Below, piece after piece: positions 1 to 11,825 of a stretch of DNA of 64,000 nt; position 1 is the first letter of the stretch; every line of letters starts with the position of its first letter. The stretch is from the NCBI GenBank assembly GCA_015680685.1, contig MNCI01007578.1:483313-547312 (forward strand). Direction: 5' to 3'. The notes under the pieces are model-generated. The model saw nothing but the letters and a program-made list of their open reading frames with translations. It made no database searches and was not told the DNA's origin. This stretch comes from Gnetum montanum. Taxonomy: Eukaryota; Streptophyta; Gnetopsida; Gnetales; Gnetaceae. The translations under genes were made by a program, and so were the position numbers.

Positions 1-166
1 GAGCCACCTCTTATTTATAGATATGGTGGCGGATTGCGATATTGCGTATGCGATATCATAGGGGAAGATGCGATATCGCGTACACGATATCGTGTACACA
101 ATATCGTGGGGGATGCGATATCGTGGCGGACGCGATATCGTGGCCTATGCGAATCGCATCTAATCA
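1..166 (-). repeat. Right end of an OTA-type gypsy LTR (U3 end), cut by the window edge
   Basis: The segment opens with the same stretch around a reversed TATA box (TTATTTATAG) that is seen in the LTRs ending at 15272, 18180 and 27358. It continues with a run of CGATATCG-like palindromes and ends near 166 in a TCA. After it the reading frame of a + strand gypsy reverse transcriptase starts abruptly. I infer a LTR in - orientation (solo or part of an element) nested in that pol gene. The rest lies outside the window. The exact end is uncertain because the last bases differ from the usual CCCATCA. Confidence 0.6.
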
Positions 167-171
167 ATCAT

Positions 172-1360
172 AAAAGAGAAAATCAAACAACTCCTCAAGG
201 TGGGGTTTATTTATCACATTTCAGATAGTGAGTGGGTTAACCACTCATGATTATTCCAAAAAAAGGTGACAAGTGGTAGGTTTGCATCGATTTTCAACTA
301 TTAAATATGGTAACAATCAAAGAGCATTTTTTGTTCTCATTCATTAATCAGGTGTTAGATACCATATATGGGCATTGGTATTACAGTTTTTGGGATGGTT
401 ATAGTGGCTATAACCAAATCCAGATTGCACCAAAGGACTAAGCCAAAATAACATTTATGAGATCCTAGGGGACCTTTGCATATTGCAAGATGCCTTCTAG
501 TCTACCCAATGCTCCTACTACATTCCAATGCCTATTCTTAAGAATCTTTTAGTAGCAAATCAATAGCAAAGTAAAAGTCTTTATGAATTAATTCTCTACT
601 TATGACACTACATTCAAGTAAGCCTTGGACCACCTTGAGCAAGTACTAAAAGGATGTGTGGAAACAAACCTATGGCTTAACTGGAAAAAAAGCCATCTCA
701 TGGTCCAAGAAGGCATTGTATTGGTGCATCATATCTCACAAACAAGAATTAAGGTCGACCTAAAAAAATAAGGATCATCCAAGGAATTACCTGCCAAAAG
801 ATGTCTAGTCATTCCTTTGACACAATGGCTACTACCGCTGATTCATAGAAAATTTCTTTAAGATCACAAAAATTTTGGTTAAGTTGAGAAAGAAAGATGC
901 TTTATTTATCTAGAATAAGAAATGTGAAAAAGCATTCCAACAATTGAATAAGAAACTTGTAGAAACTCCAATTCTACAGGCACTTGACTAGTTTAGACCA
1001 TTTCATGTTATGATGGATGCATCAAATTACACCTTGGAAGTTGTGCTTACGTAGTTGGACAATAAGAAACATCCATATTACATCAACTACACAAGTTGAA
1101 GCATTGTGGGTGCACAATTGAACTACACCACCATAGAAAAAGAATTGAGGGTAGTGGTGTTTACTCTAGAGAAGTTCAAGCATTATGTGCTTGGATACAA
1201 AGTGTTTATGCACATGGACCATAGTGCTATTTTCTTTCTCATGAAAATTCCAATGGTAAACTCCCACATCATACAGTGGTTGGTGATCTTACAAGAATTT
1301 GATCTTATGGTGGTAGATCAGAAGGGAACTAAAAATGTGGTCACTAATCACTCATCTTGA
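172..1360 (+). pseudogene. Gypsy reverse transcriptase and RNase H remnant
   Basis: Conceptual translation in shifting frames gives the RT start (IKQLLKVGF), a CIDFQLLNM-like palm segment, a NAPTTFQ-like segment and a degraded FMDDF box. A long piece of RNase H follows at 1106-1360 with the readable core FTLEKFKHYVLGYK, the TDH-equivalent MDHSAIFFLM and the HSS end. Stops are frequent, for example after the GTF segment near 440. The enzyme once copied element RNA into DNA; this copy cannot encode it. Confidence 0.75.
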
Positions 1361-1619
1361 TTACGATGGAACAATAAAGAGAAGGAAGGCCCACAATCTA
1401 ATCTATTTCCTGATGAACTCCTTTTTTCTAGGGCTATAATTAAACAATTACCCACTGAGCCTAAATGGTATAATGGCATTCTCACCTATCTTCTCACTCA
1501 AGAGATGCCACAAGGGTTGGACCACCAAAAGAAACAATAGTTTCTTCACTAGGTAAAACACTTCATGGAGATCAATAGACACCTCTACAAGGTGTGTGTT
1601 GATGGCATGGTTTGCTAGT

Positions 1620-2570
1620 GTTTCCCTTATGCTAATCAACTACATGTTCTCTAGCACTCTCATGAGGGTCCTTGTGGGAGCCACTCTACTGGGAGACACA
1701 TGACCATTAAAATCCTATGGTAGGGTACTATTGGCCAACAATCTTCAAGGATGCTCATCAATATGTTCACTGTTATGAATGTTGCCAATGAGATGGTGAA
1801 ATGACTACTTGAATGGAAGGACCCCAATAGCGAGTCCAACCACTAGAATCCTTTGACATCTGAGGCATTGATTTCATGGATCCCATCACACCCATGTCAA
1901 ATGAAAAGGTGCACATCATAGTCACTATTGACTATTGTACAAAATGAACAAAAGCAGCAGTCGTCACTGACTATACATCTTCTACTACTACTTGATTTGT
2001 ACAATAGAATGTTGTAAATAGGTTTGGTGTGCCACATGCATTAATTTCTAATAATGGAGCCCACTTTACAAGCACTACCGTTTGAAAGCTCATGCAACAC
2101 TTGGGGGGTTGAACATAAATTAACAACACCTTATCATCCTCAATCCAATGGTTAAGCTAAGGTTACAAATAGGGAAATCACAAAGATCTTAATAAGAACT
2201 ATTAACAAATATAAGAAATACTAAAGCATAAAACTCAATGATGCCCTTTGGGGCTACCATCCAACATGGAAACTTCCTATAGGTTGTTGTCCCTATGAGT
2301 TGATGTACAAAAAATTACCAGCATTTCCTATTCAATCCAAGCTCCATGCACTTTCAACAACCTATAACTGTGATCTTGACTTAAGTCTAGCACAAAAAGA
2401 AAGATTAATGAATCTCAACTTGCTAGACAAAAATTGATTGGTGGCTGTGTCATCTAATGAGTTGCACAAGGCATTCAACAAAATATGCCATGACCTTAGA
2501 ATTAGGAAAGTCAAATTTGAACCGGGAGATAAGGTCCTTTACTATAACCCCACACACATACCTCAATGAA
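1620..2570 (+). pseudogene. Gypsy integrase remnant
   Basis: The zinc-binding N-terminus survives as an HEGPCGSHSTG-like segment with the two later Cys positions near 1770-1790. The catalytic core follows with GIDFMDPIT (first Asp) and LISNNGAHF, where the usual second catalytic Asp is Asn, then a HPQSNG-like stretch. A GDKVLY-like end near 2530 resembles the C-terminal domain of the other copies, and no chromodomain is visible. In-frame stops show it is dead. Confidence 0.7.
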
Positions 2571-4757
2571 CTAATTTCCAAACATTATGGGAAAGACCTT
2601 ATATCATTTACGAAACTGTTCCTTTTGGGGCCATGTTGATCTACAAACTTAAGAGCCCAGACAAGAAGTAGCTAGTCAATACACAACAAGTCAAACCTTT
2701 CCACGAGCCTAAGTAAGCTAGTGCAACAAATGCCTCATTAGATGGATAACCATGCCCAATCTTTTAGATCTTCTTCTTTCAACTTAGTCGTGGGAGAGAT
2801 GGCCATCCATGCTAACTATATAAGTAACTCCTCAGCTTTTCATCTTTTTTTTTACACATTTCTATTTTACACCTTGTTATTTATACAACTATTTATTTTA
2901 CACATTCTTTATATTATACCTTTTTGTTTTTATGTTATTAATTTTTAAAAAATTTTGTTTTACAACATCATTAGTACATTTTTTTTCTTAAATATTTTAT
3001 AATTTCTTATATATTTTCCTTTATTTGAAAGTATTTTTCTTATTATGTTTTAATAATAACATGCCTTATTGCCAATTGGGTACAATATGGTTTGATTAAT
3101 GTGGGCATGTGCTATATAGTTATTTGATTGTTGGTGTCTAGATTCTAGCTTTGAATTTTGTTACAGATAAATAGGACATGGTTTCTTTTTCATGAAATAG
3201 GCAATGAGTCCACAACATCCACCCATCCACAAACTCTATGGTTTTTCTTGTTCTAGAAATGTGAGGTATCTTTTTCAATAATAAAACTTTAATGAACTTA
3301 TGACCTTGGTAGTTTTTAGATTTGAAAAGGATTCAAAGGTTTGAATAGGGTGTGACTTCAAGAGGACTCAATACTCTTTGTACTTTTCTTCTTACTTGGG
3401 TGCATGTGGATTTCATGGATTTCTTACCATTTCATGTTAACCAATAATAGGAAGTTAAATAAGTCTTTGCATGGTGTGGTTTCCATTAAAGAAAAAAACT
3501 AATGGGATTCAAAGCACACCCCTTAGATAAAATAAACAGGCTACAAGCACTATTTATGGAACTAGAAAGATAGGTTACACATGCCTAAAGATCCCCTCTA
3601 ACTAAGGCCCTTTCTCACTTTCTATTTCTATTTTCTTCTTCAATAAGGAATAATGGTTGTTTTGTGTGATCACTCTTATATCTCAGGGGGGTGGACTAGT
3701 CTTAAAATGACAATGCAAAGTCACTAAATGTGGTTGGTTTTGGTCTAGACTAAGGATGGATTTTATTAGGTCATTTAATCACAAAATTCACAATGGACTT
3801 CATGTGACCTTAATCGGGAACTCCATTCCACTCTCTCTCTCATTCATCTATGCTTTCCATGCCTTACCTCACTACTAGTTTTGTGTTCTTGTTCAATGTC
3901 TTGATTTGATGTGTCAAAATTCCTAGGTAGTTTCTTCTGGGGTTTTTGTAATTAACTTTTCATAACCATTAATCATCCATGGGGCCCACAGACTTCTTAA
4001 TTTGAAGTTATGAAAGGGAAATAAAGGGCATGTTCCTACTTTGGGGAGGATCCACTTACATACCTTTTGGTTGGGTTAGTTAAGTTCTCTATCTTTAAAC
4101 TTCTCACAATCAAATCCTTTTGCATGACCCATTAATGACATCCAATTTTATATCTTCATAATGTTTTTTAGTGAAATCCTCTTTTATTGTTGTGAATTCT
4201 TAAAGCCTCTTCAAGCATTTCATTACATTAGAATTTTTAGAATTTAATAATAGACGGCTTATCCATTCCACCCTACGTTTTAGTCTTCCTACTAACACTA
4301 TTAAAGGAATCAATCCACCATAATCACAACCTAGCCAAGTGTAACCACTGATGAGACAAGGTGCTTAAAAGCTATATGTTACACATCACATACTAATCCA
4401 TGATTTTCTTATGATTACAATGAGAAGTGTGGACTAGAATTGGGATTGTCTTCATCAAGGAAGATGTAGTAGCACATGTGACAAGGATAATTCATGATTG
4501 TTGGATCCTCTTCCTCACTCTTCAGCTACCAAGGAAGTTGGATGTTAACTTTTTCTAAGGTGTTCAATTCTATTGTCATGAACACCCAATTTTGTAAAAG
4601 ATTGTAAATCCATATACTTAAGCACTTAGAGTTTGTTTATTTCATCTAAGTTAGTTTGCATGTTAATCAATAATCCCATACCTTCCTAATATTATGTATG
4701 AAACTTGTTCCTCCTCTTGTTCACTTGATGATGAGTTTTCATTTAGTTGTTGGGGCA
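2571..4757 (+). other. Long non-coding region of the gypsy element between integrase and 3' LTR
   Basis: No credible open frame was found. The region holds a purine tract with flanks at 2783-2800 (GTCGTGGGAGAGATGG), which resembles the PPT. Next comes a run of TTTTACA repeats at about 2850-2965. A block at 3505-3562 is also found, inverted, in the two - strand copies (19389-19450 and 33350-33410). It ends with a purine tract abutting the LTR (GTTGTTGGGGCA, 4746-4757) that is the likely polypurine tract. An env-like gene, present in some Athila elements, is not seen. Confidence 0.6.
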
Positions 4758-5636
4758 TGATGAATCATATTGTGTAGGGTTCTAATATCGAATATCTGCT
4801 ATTGGAGCCACGATGTTAGGTATCTAATATCAAGTCCCAATATGTGATTTCAAATATCCAAATATCACAAGGTATGTGATGGCCTATAAATATAGTGCTT
4901 GGGCACATAGTTTCTAGATAGTTTTTGTGATAGCATAGCAGAGCTCTTGCAGTTTCTATTCTCTAGAGTCAGAATATTTTCCAAAGTGCCTACAATAGGA
5001 GTCATTGAGTGTATGGATCTTTATTCGAGCATTGTTATACCTAAGCACAGCAGTATGTGCAGCAATAAAGACAAGCTTTTTTATCAAACCTTGCAGCACC
5101 TTGGTTATCTTAAATATTTTATTTATGTATTTAATGTTTTATGCAATTTCCTTTGATGATCCCAAGTAATTAAGCTAAAGTGAGCTAGTTCAATTAAATA
5201 GAAATCAATTAAGCACATAAGTATGATCACTTCCAACATGTGTATGACTCTTGGTAGTCCCAACAACACTTTGGTAACCCAACAACGTTATATGTGTTTA
5301 GGATGTGCACAGAAAGTGGGACTGGATGATTATGTTAGGATAGTTAGTTATTGATCAGCAATTAGATTAATTAAAGTGGTTCATAAATTAAGTTTCAACT
5401 TGTTATTATTTATAGACAAATAAAATATAAAATAATAAAAATCAAGTGCCTTAATTATACTTAACCATATAATTAAGCTCCACAAGTGTAGTTGAGAAGA
5501 CAATGATTTTCACAATTAGATTTCATGTCTTGGAACCAATGTACTTAAGAACTTAAGGTTTGTGGAATTCGATTGAATTGTGGGTGAATGCTTGTGATTC
5601 ATATGGTCAAGTGTAGGGGTACCTTGCTGCTCATCA
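4758..5636 (+). repeat. 3' LTR of the + strand OTA gypsy element
   Basis: It starts TGATGAATCATATTG directly after a G-rich purine tract and ends GGGGTACCTTGCTGCTCATCA, the mirror of the starts of the - strand LTRs (TGATGAGTGGCGAGGTACC). Length is 879 bp with TG...CA ends. A TATA-like box TATAAATA lies at 4885-4892. The about 120 bp before it carry repeated AATATC, GATATT and ATATCAC words, a different motif set from the other LTRs. The following five bases AAATA could be half of a target duplication, but the partner is outside the window. Confidence 0.8.
4885..4892 (+). promoter_or_regulatory. TATA-like box of the 4758-5636 LTR
   Basis: TATAAATA occurs about 130 bp inside the LTR, as in the related LTRs, and right after the AATATC/GATATT-rich stretch. 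This would place the start of element RNA near 4915-4925. This is inference from position and motif only. Confidence 0.5.
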
Positions 5637-5689
5637 AAATATATATAGCTTTCGTTATGTTAATCATGTTGCAAGTAGCCAACAGGGGT

Positions 5690-6420
5690 TCTTCATGATC
5701 GTAGGGTTTGTATGCTCAATTATAGTGATGCCTCCTTTGATACTCATCTCTCTCTCTCTCTCTCTCTCTCTTCACATCTATCCCTATTTCTTTGTGGTTC
5801 ATTCTCTTCATCTTCTTCATCAAGGTATCTTGGGAAATACTCATTTCTATCATGAGCCCAATGTCTCTTCCTATCATGATCTCTATATGTTTGTTCCATT
5901 TTATCAGAGTCCACTAACAATTGTGAGGAGAAAGACAAAGTAGTTGGAGAATGATGTTGACTAGTTCTCCTTCTATAACTCTGTAGTTTGTCTCTTTGTG
6001 ATCTAGTAGAAACTCTAGGCCTTGAGTCCTACTTGTACTTAGAGTCCTTTGCTTTTCTTCTTGGTGTCGCTACAAGGGCTAAATGTAGTTACACCTTGAT
6101 AGGTTCTTTTAGATGAATAATAGGCATTTAGGAATGGAATTCATGATCTTGGTGGAATTTCTCTACTACAAATGCATCACCATCAAGTTCTTTTAGGACA
6201 ACAGGAGAGTTAACCTACTTTTCCTTATTATGCTCATACTTGGTTTCCATAGTAATGTCTCTCCACACTTGTACCTCTATGGGTTTGTAGGGTCTTGTCA
6301 TGTGTTTAGTCACATGATATCCCTCTTGCACATGGCTTAGATTCATTTCCCTCTTGCCCATCGTGGTGAAGGATGAATGTGAAATTATGGTAACAATGAT
6401 CAGTGTGAGCATATGAAATT
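5690..6420 (-). pseudogene. Probable gypsy gag remnant
   Basis: The - strand reads a strongly charged protein: an Arg/Glu repeat encoded by a (TC)n tract at 5747-5771, a DEEDEEN acidic segment, and HDRKRHWAHDRNEY. It recalls the Arg/His/Asp-rich linker of the gag region at 25500-25950 in the better element. It lies next to an LTR-like segment in - orientation (6596-7499), the expected order for a - strand gag. I see no zinc knuckle. It could be some other low-complexity coding relic. Confidence 0.35.
5747..5771. repeat. (TC)n microsatellite
   Basis: An uninterrupted TC dinucleotide run of about 25 bases, read as Arg-Glu repeats on the - strand. Confidence 0.9.
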
Positions 6421-6595
6421 CTAGTTTTCATAGGCATACTCCAATCTTCATCATCATTTTTTTTTTCATTGCTCCTTTGTAACTCTTTGGCATGTGATAG
6501 TTATTTCTTAACTATTGAAGCCATTTTATATGTGCGACACTTGGTTACGTGTGTGTGTTATTAGGATTACTTAAAGATATGAGGATTGACTTTAT

Positions 6596-7499
6596 GGTTC
6601 ATGATACAACGAACTTTGTTAGATCAATTACTTAGCACACATTCATACATCCCTAACATACAAGTCATGAGTACTAGCACATGACTAGATCATAATCCAT
6701 GGATGGACAATGTTATTATGCTAATAATTGATATTGAGTTTGCAATCGTTGTCTTCCCACTTTGAGTTAGTGAAGACTAAGCATATGGTTTAACACGCAA
6801 TGAGGCATATGTTAAGTGTTGTTGTATGGCTCAATTTACTCTTAAGCATAATCATAATAGCAATGAAGTTAAATGCTATGTCTAAGTAATGATAAGAATG
6901 TAAATCTATTCTAGCCTATAGCGATGAGCATATGTTCCTGGTTTACTATACATGCGTTGGGCTCATGTAACCATTACTAGGTTTATGAGCACTATGCTAC
7001 TAGGCGAACCAAGCAATAACACTACTAGGATTACCAAATGATTACACTTAAGCACATGAAACCAGCCATACTCATTCTCCTTTACTAATGAATAAGGAAA
7101 GTAAAGCACTTTGAAAATGTAAAGATTTAACTACATAAACAAGAAAATTAATCTAAGTAAAATACTAAACTAAGTGGATGCTGTAATGATGAGAAGCAAT
7201 CTCGATCTTTATTTCTAGTTATGAACTATGTCCAATTATATTTCACTTGAATAAATATTTTGTTCAACTGCTAAACATCACACTGTGGGCATTCACTCTA
7301 TTGCTAACTAAGAAAACAAACCACAAGAGTTTTCTTAAGACTTAAAATCAAAAGTTCTTGATCATGCACCTAAGTGTCAGTATTTATAGGGATGCACACA
7401 TCTCAAGACATTGTATCAACAATGACATAGCATGGGTTATGAAATTGTATCTACAACATCATTGCAATGATATTGTAGATACAATATTGCAAAGCAACA
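6596..7499 (-). repeat. Third LTR subfamily, - orientation (LTR-like)
   Basis: The order of landmarks matches the OTA LTRs: a TTGTCTTCCCA block, alternating segments about alleles of one CTACTAGG word, a stretch giving exon-like ACTAAGAAAACAAACCACAAGAG, then a reversed TATA box (GTATTTATAGG near 7380) and a palindrome-bearing end. The end GCAACA gives a TG start on the - strand. The left boundary is not certain: an 11-bp word ATTGACTTTAT occurs at 6585-6595 and again at 7503-7513, flanking the segment, which is longer than the 5-bp duplication expected for an LTR element. Confidence 0.45.
7444..7485. repeat. 42-bp near-perfect palindrome
   Basis: The two 21-base arms (starting ATTGTATCTACAA and centred on GC at 7464/7465) pair at 20 of 21 positions. 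It sits between the LTR end at 7499 and the reversed TATA box near 7380, the same place where other LTRs here carry GATATC or TGACGTCA motifs. Confidence 0.85.
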
Positions 7500-7503
7500 A
7501 AAA

Positions 7504-8790
7504 TTGACTTTATCACTAATGCTAAGGTATGTATTAACAAGTTCTTTAGTTATTACTCTTCAAAGATCTATAAAGAAAGGTTATCCTCTTCCTTGTTATC
7601 TTTTTAGTTTTGCTATTGATGCTTTTGGTTATATTTTAAAGGATTGTCTCTCTCAAGCTAAGATCAAAGATTTATCTTTACCCAATGTTAAATGTAAATT
7701 TATTAATAGCTACTTTGCAAATGACAAGTTTTCTATTATTAAGAGCAAATGAAAATAAATTAAATACTGCTTACCCTTCATTGTATCCAAGTTATTATAA
7801 AGCTTATGGTTCTGCTATTAATTGGAGCAAAACTCATGCTATTCAATCCAAGCTTGAAGATGTTTCTTATGAGCTTCGTCATTTTCCTTGAAGTTGAACT
7901 CAACTTTCTAAGTTTATTAATCTTTTGGGGATTCCTTTTTGTCCATTAGCTTCTACTAGTTATTTTTGGGATAAAATCCTTCATAAAGTTTGTTAAAAAA
8001 TTAGTAAGTAGGTTGGCAAATCATTGTCTTTTGCAAAAGAATTTGTGGTTGCTTCTAGGATTTTACACTCAACTTATGTATAATGTTCTTCATTTATAGC
8101 TTAAAAACTACCATGTTGGTGTAAAAGCATTTTATGTTTTTTAAAATAAGTGCAAATCCTTAAACATTTGCACAGAGTGTTATGAAGAAAATTTTTCAAT
8201 ACGATATTTATACTACTATCTTGTATTATAGTTTAGAGTCTAGGTTTTTTTTTTTCTTCTTCTTCTTTTTTGAAAAATATTGTAATGGCATTGAAAGAGT
8301 GCAAAAATTATTTTTGTTAGAGTTGAAAGTGAAATGTTAGACACCTTACCACATGATACTCATAGACATTGATTTATTACCTTTGGAAGTTGAGTCTCTT
8401 TGCCAATTTATTGTCTTCTGCTATAAACTCGAAAATCTTAATGCCATTACTTTTTCAAAGGTAGCTTTAGAAAACTCTGCAAAGAAAGAATAGTTTCATC
8501 AAGATTTGAGCTAGCTTAGGAAATGGAATATAAATTTTGATAAGGTTCAAGGCAATTCTAATCACATTTGCAAAATCATTAAAGCTAGATTCCTTTCTAG
8601 GATTTAATTAAATTAGTATGCAAAAAGAAATTTACCTCACACATATATGAAAGTTGTAGGTGAAGCAATTCACTTCTCAACTCAAATTTATTTAAGGCTA
8701 TGATATGCTATAAGCAAAATCAAATTGTGTTTTTGTTAGCTAAGAGTAGAAACCGCTGAATAAACATTCTTAGAAAAAAGAAAAAAAGAA
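7504..8790 (+). pseudogene. L1-type LINE reverse transcriptase fragment
   Basis: Two overlapping frames give KKGYPLPCYLFSFAIDAF (the G-C-P-LSP-LF segment of L1 RT), then SYFANDKFSII, the counterpart of the ADD box with the second Asp intact and the first as Asn, then SAINWSKTHAIQ and LLGIPF. These are typical of the plant L1 palm and thumb. Frameshifts near 7745 and 7890 and later stops make it a pseudogene. The 3' end may be near 8790, where an A-rich run (AAAAAAGAAAAAAAGAAAA) could be the LINE tail. The endonuclease part is absent, as in a 5'-truncated insertion. Confidence 0.65.
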
Positions 8791-10220
8791 AATTGTAGAC
8801 TTTGGATTCTGTATTTGTGATCACCTTAAAAAATAAGTAGTATATTCTTCTTAACAAATAAGTAGTATATTCTTCTTAACCACCCTGTACTCATTTGTAT
8901 AGGCCAAATACAATATTACAACTTATAACTCATATGATTTGTATCAAACGCATTCGATTAATTTATTAAATCAGTGTTAACTTACCATAAACTCTGTACA
9001 ATAATAAATGCTATTTAATGGATTGAAATTAACGTGGATTTGCAAGTTTGCCTTTTCCTTTAGGATGCTTTTGACTGGTGAGGCAGCCATGTGCAACCTC
9101 AGCAACTTGCTCTTGAAATCTAATCAATCAAGTAAGGTATATTCCTCGCAAAAGGAAAAAAGTAACAGTATTTCCACAGTTAAGCACTCCGCTCATGGAT
9201 CGTTTTACTTTTCTTGGGCACGGGCCCTGCATAAACCTTTGAGCCTGAACCTGGCCGTGGATCAGGGTCCACAGGTAACTTTGGTTGTTTTCTTTTTCAA
9301 ATGCGCAGAGATGGAAAGTTTGCTGTGCACGTACCAAGGACCGTTTCCTTGTTACTGTAATACAGAGTAAAACATAGTAACGGAAAGTTTACGGAAGAAT
9401 TTAACCATAATTTCTGTAACCAATTTGTGCCGATTCCAGTGATCTTATCCCTTGTGGTCTCCAAAAACCTTGCGGATCCTCATGTGGAGGGCATCATAAA
9501 CATACCGATTCAATGCTATCACTGCAAGTACACATCTATTTAATGGCGATTTCGTTGAAAATGTGGAGATCTGTTGTGCCATTAAATTTTCAAACGTAAT
9601 AACAGTTAAACCGTTGGGGCAATTTTCTTAACGATAACATGTATATTCCTACGGGACAATGAAAACATAAAATGAAAGTAAAATAACAGGCGCTCTCTTT
9701 TTCGGCTTTCCAAAATTAAAAGAATAAAGCGGCATAGACAAACATGCAGACCCTACCATGCTGGCCGAAAATTACAGAAAATTACAGAATCTTTTTCCCA
9801 TATTGCCAACATAATGGGCCTCATAATAAATGAATAATGATGCACCGCGGTGCACTTCGTACTCATCTATCTTCCTTGCCAAGTTGGAAAAAGTCAGGAA
9901 TATTTATGCTTAACACCAGCCTTCATCACTCATCATCATCTTAGCTTTCTTACCTTTGTGCCAACGTGCACAGCCCTCTTAGTCTTTCTTCTGCATCCTC
10001 CCTGTGAGCCATGATATGCTTTCACACCGAAATCATGTTTCCAGGAGAGAATGTGACTTAAGATGATAGGAATAACGGAAATGAACGCGACAGCCGCCAA
10101 AACCGGTCCTACAATCCAATTTTCACGAAGAAGACACTGAAAAATTTGATCTTACGGAACGAATTCTTGAATGATGAGACAATCGTCATCAGGAACACCA
10201 AGATCTTTAGTATGCAATTC
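8791..10220. other. Intergenic DNA upstream of the DUF247 gene
   Basis: A duplicated 25-bp word (AAATAAGTAGTATATTCTTC...) lies at about 8833-8882. From about 9000 the base composition becomes less AT-rich and no transposon match is evident. A 120-codon open frame at 9008-9370 has no recognisable motif and no sign of splicing. I take 9000-10220 as the upstream flank of the gene. Confidence 0.4.
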
Positions 10221-10228
10221 TATATAAG
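10221..10228 (+). promoter_or_regulatory. TATA box of the DUF247 gene
   Basis: TATATAAG lies 72 bp before the ATG at 10300 in a gene-like, less AT-rich context. A start of transcription about 30 bp further on would give a short leader of roughly 45 bases. Confidence 0.6.
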
Positions 10229-10299
10229 CAAGTACGTCGAATATAGGCATAACCGAGTGATTGAGCTATCTAAGAAGTAGGAAGACAGGAGAGTCAAAG

Positions 10300-11787
10300 A
10301 TGAGAGCGAGAGAGAGTAATCAAAGGATGATGGCATCAGTCGTTGTGAAATACTCCGACGTTCCGTCAGACGATGATGATGCAAGCACGGATGGAAGCAA
10401 CTTCAGGAAGGCACGAAGGCAGAGAAAAACGGCATGCATTCTGACGGTGCCGGAGACTTTCATTTCAGCGGATAGCAGAAACAAGCAGTTCTACTATCCG
10501 CAGATGGTGTCCATCGGGCCATTCCATTATTACCAATACAACAACCGCGGCGTGTTGGAGGGCCTCGGCCACAACGCCACTGTTGCTGTGGCCGGGGAAA
10601 CAACCGCAGGCGCTGGCGCTAGTGCTAGCGCTAGCGCTGGCGCTAGTAGCGAGGACGTGAAGGGTGCAAGTAGGCAAGAGGAGCAGGTGCTCAAAATCGC
10701 GGAGCTGCTAGCCATTGGCGACATGGAGCGCAAGGGGCGCCTGGTGCGCATGGAAAAGGATAAGTTCGAGGCCTACACCCGCTTCTGGAACGATGACACT
10801 CGCAAAGATGGGAGGAACAGCGTTAAGAAAGTTCTGAGCCAAGAAGGAAAGCGCAAGCAAATTGCTGACCACTACGACCGCGACGTGCTGTCTCTGCTCA
10901 CCGAAACCGAGTTCGACGAGGTGATTCGCCACGACGCCGTGTTTCTGCTGGAGTTCATCAACCAGTACGTGCGGGGCATACCTTCGCACCACGCCACAGG
11001 TAAGGGATCCTCCCGGCGCCGTCGGCCCCAGCAGCAGCGGAACGTGGGGTGGGAGGAGACGGCGCCCGTCAACAAGGACGACAAAGATAAGCGCGAGCCT
11101 TTGTTCAGCAAGCGGAGCAACAACCTGGTGCTGTACGCCATTCTCATGGACATTATGAAACTGGAAAACCAGATCCCGATGATGGTGCTGGAGACTGTGA
11201 CGGAGGAGGCGAAAGAACTGAAGCCCAAACTGCAGAACCTGCTGGCGGAGCTCAGCCTGCATGTGTCGCCCATTCGGACAATCGAAAAGGCACCGGAACT
11301 GCAGAAGTCCAAGCACTTGCTGGACTGTTTCCGCCAAGCCATGTGCATGGACGTTAAAGACACCCATGAGAAACCCCCGCTCAACGTGCGCATCTGTATC
11401 TACAAGCTGCTCCACTTGCTGGCCAAAATGCTCCGCTGGCTCGCCAAAATGTTAGGCAAGTGTCGCCTCGGAAAAGCCAAAAAGAAGGCTGCCGAGCAGA
11501 CCGACGGCGATGCCGAGCGGACCGACGGCGATACCGAGCCAACCGACGGTGATGCCGGCGGTGAAGGCGAAGAAGAAGAGGATAATGTGGAGCACAGGTA
11601 CCTGCTAGGTGGAGCGTACAAGATCCAGTCGGCAGGCGTCACGTTCGTGGTCATGAAGAAGGGTGGCATCAACAACATCAGGTTCGATTCGAGCCGGTGC
11701 GTGCTGTGGCTGCCGCGAGTGGACGTCGGCATCTGGACGGAGACGCTTCTGCGCAATTTGGTGGCGTACGAGGCCTGCCAGTGCGAG

Positions 11788-11825
<38 letters not shown>

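Larger units (their letters stand above)
167..5636 (+). mobile_element. 3' part of a decayed OTA-type Ty3/gypsy retrotransposon
   Basis: On the + strand the order is reverse transcriptase, RNase H, integrase, about 2 kb of non-coding DNA, a purine tract and a 3' LTR at 4758-5636. The gag and protease end, the 5' LTR and the left target-site duplication lie left of the window. Many stop codons and frameshifts interrupt the reading frames, so the copy is dead. Protein motifs match the two - strand copies at 17370-27358 and 31317-44069. The RT opening (a QLLKVGF-like run, then a degraded SEWV) and an integrase with an FDI/GIDFM-like core are of the Athila/Tat style. Confidence 0.8.

Noticed and set aside
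9008-9370. 120-codon + strand frame upstream of the DUF247 gene
   Set aside because: No recognisable motif, no start context or splice support; overlapped by an equally long opposite-strand frame.
10261-10299. Upstream TTG start for the DUF247 protein
   Set aside because: Plants rarely start at TTG; the first in-frame ATG at 10300 fits the TATA box position.
10708-11415. 235-codon open frame on the - strand, and other long frames at 10465-12416
   Set aside because: They are shadows of the GC-rich DUF247 coding sequence in other frames, with no family motifs.
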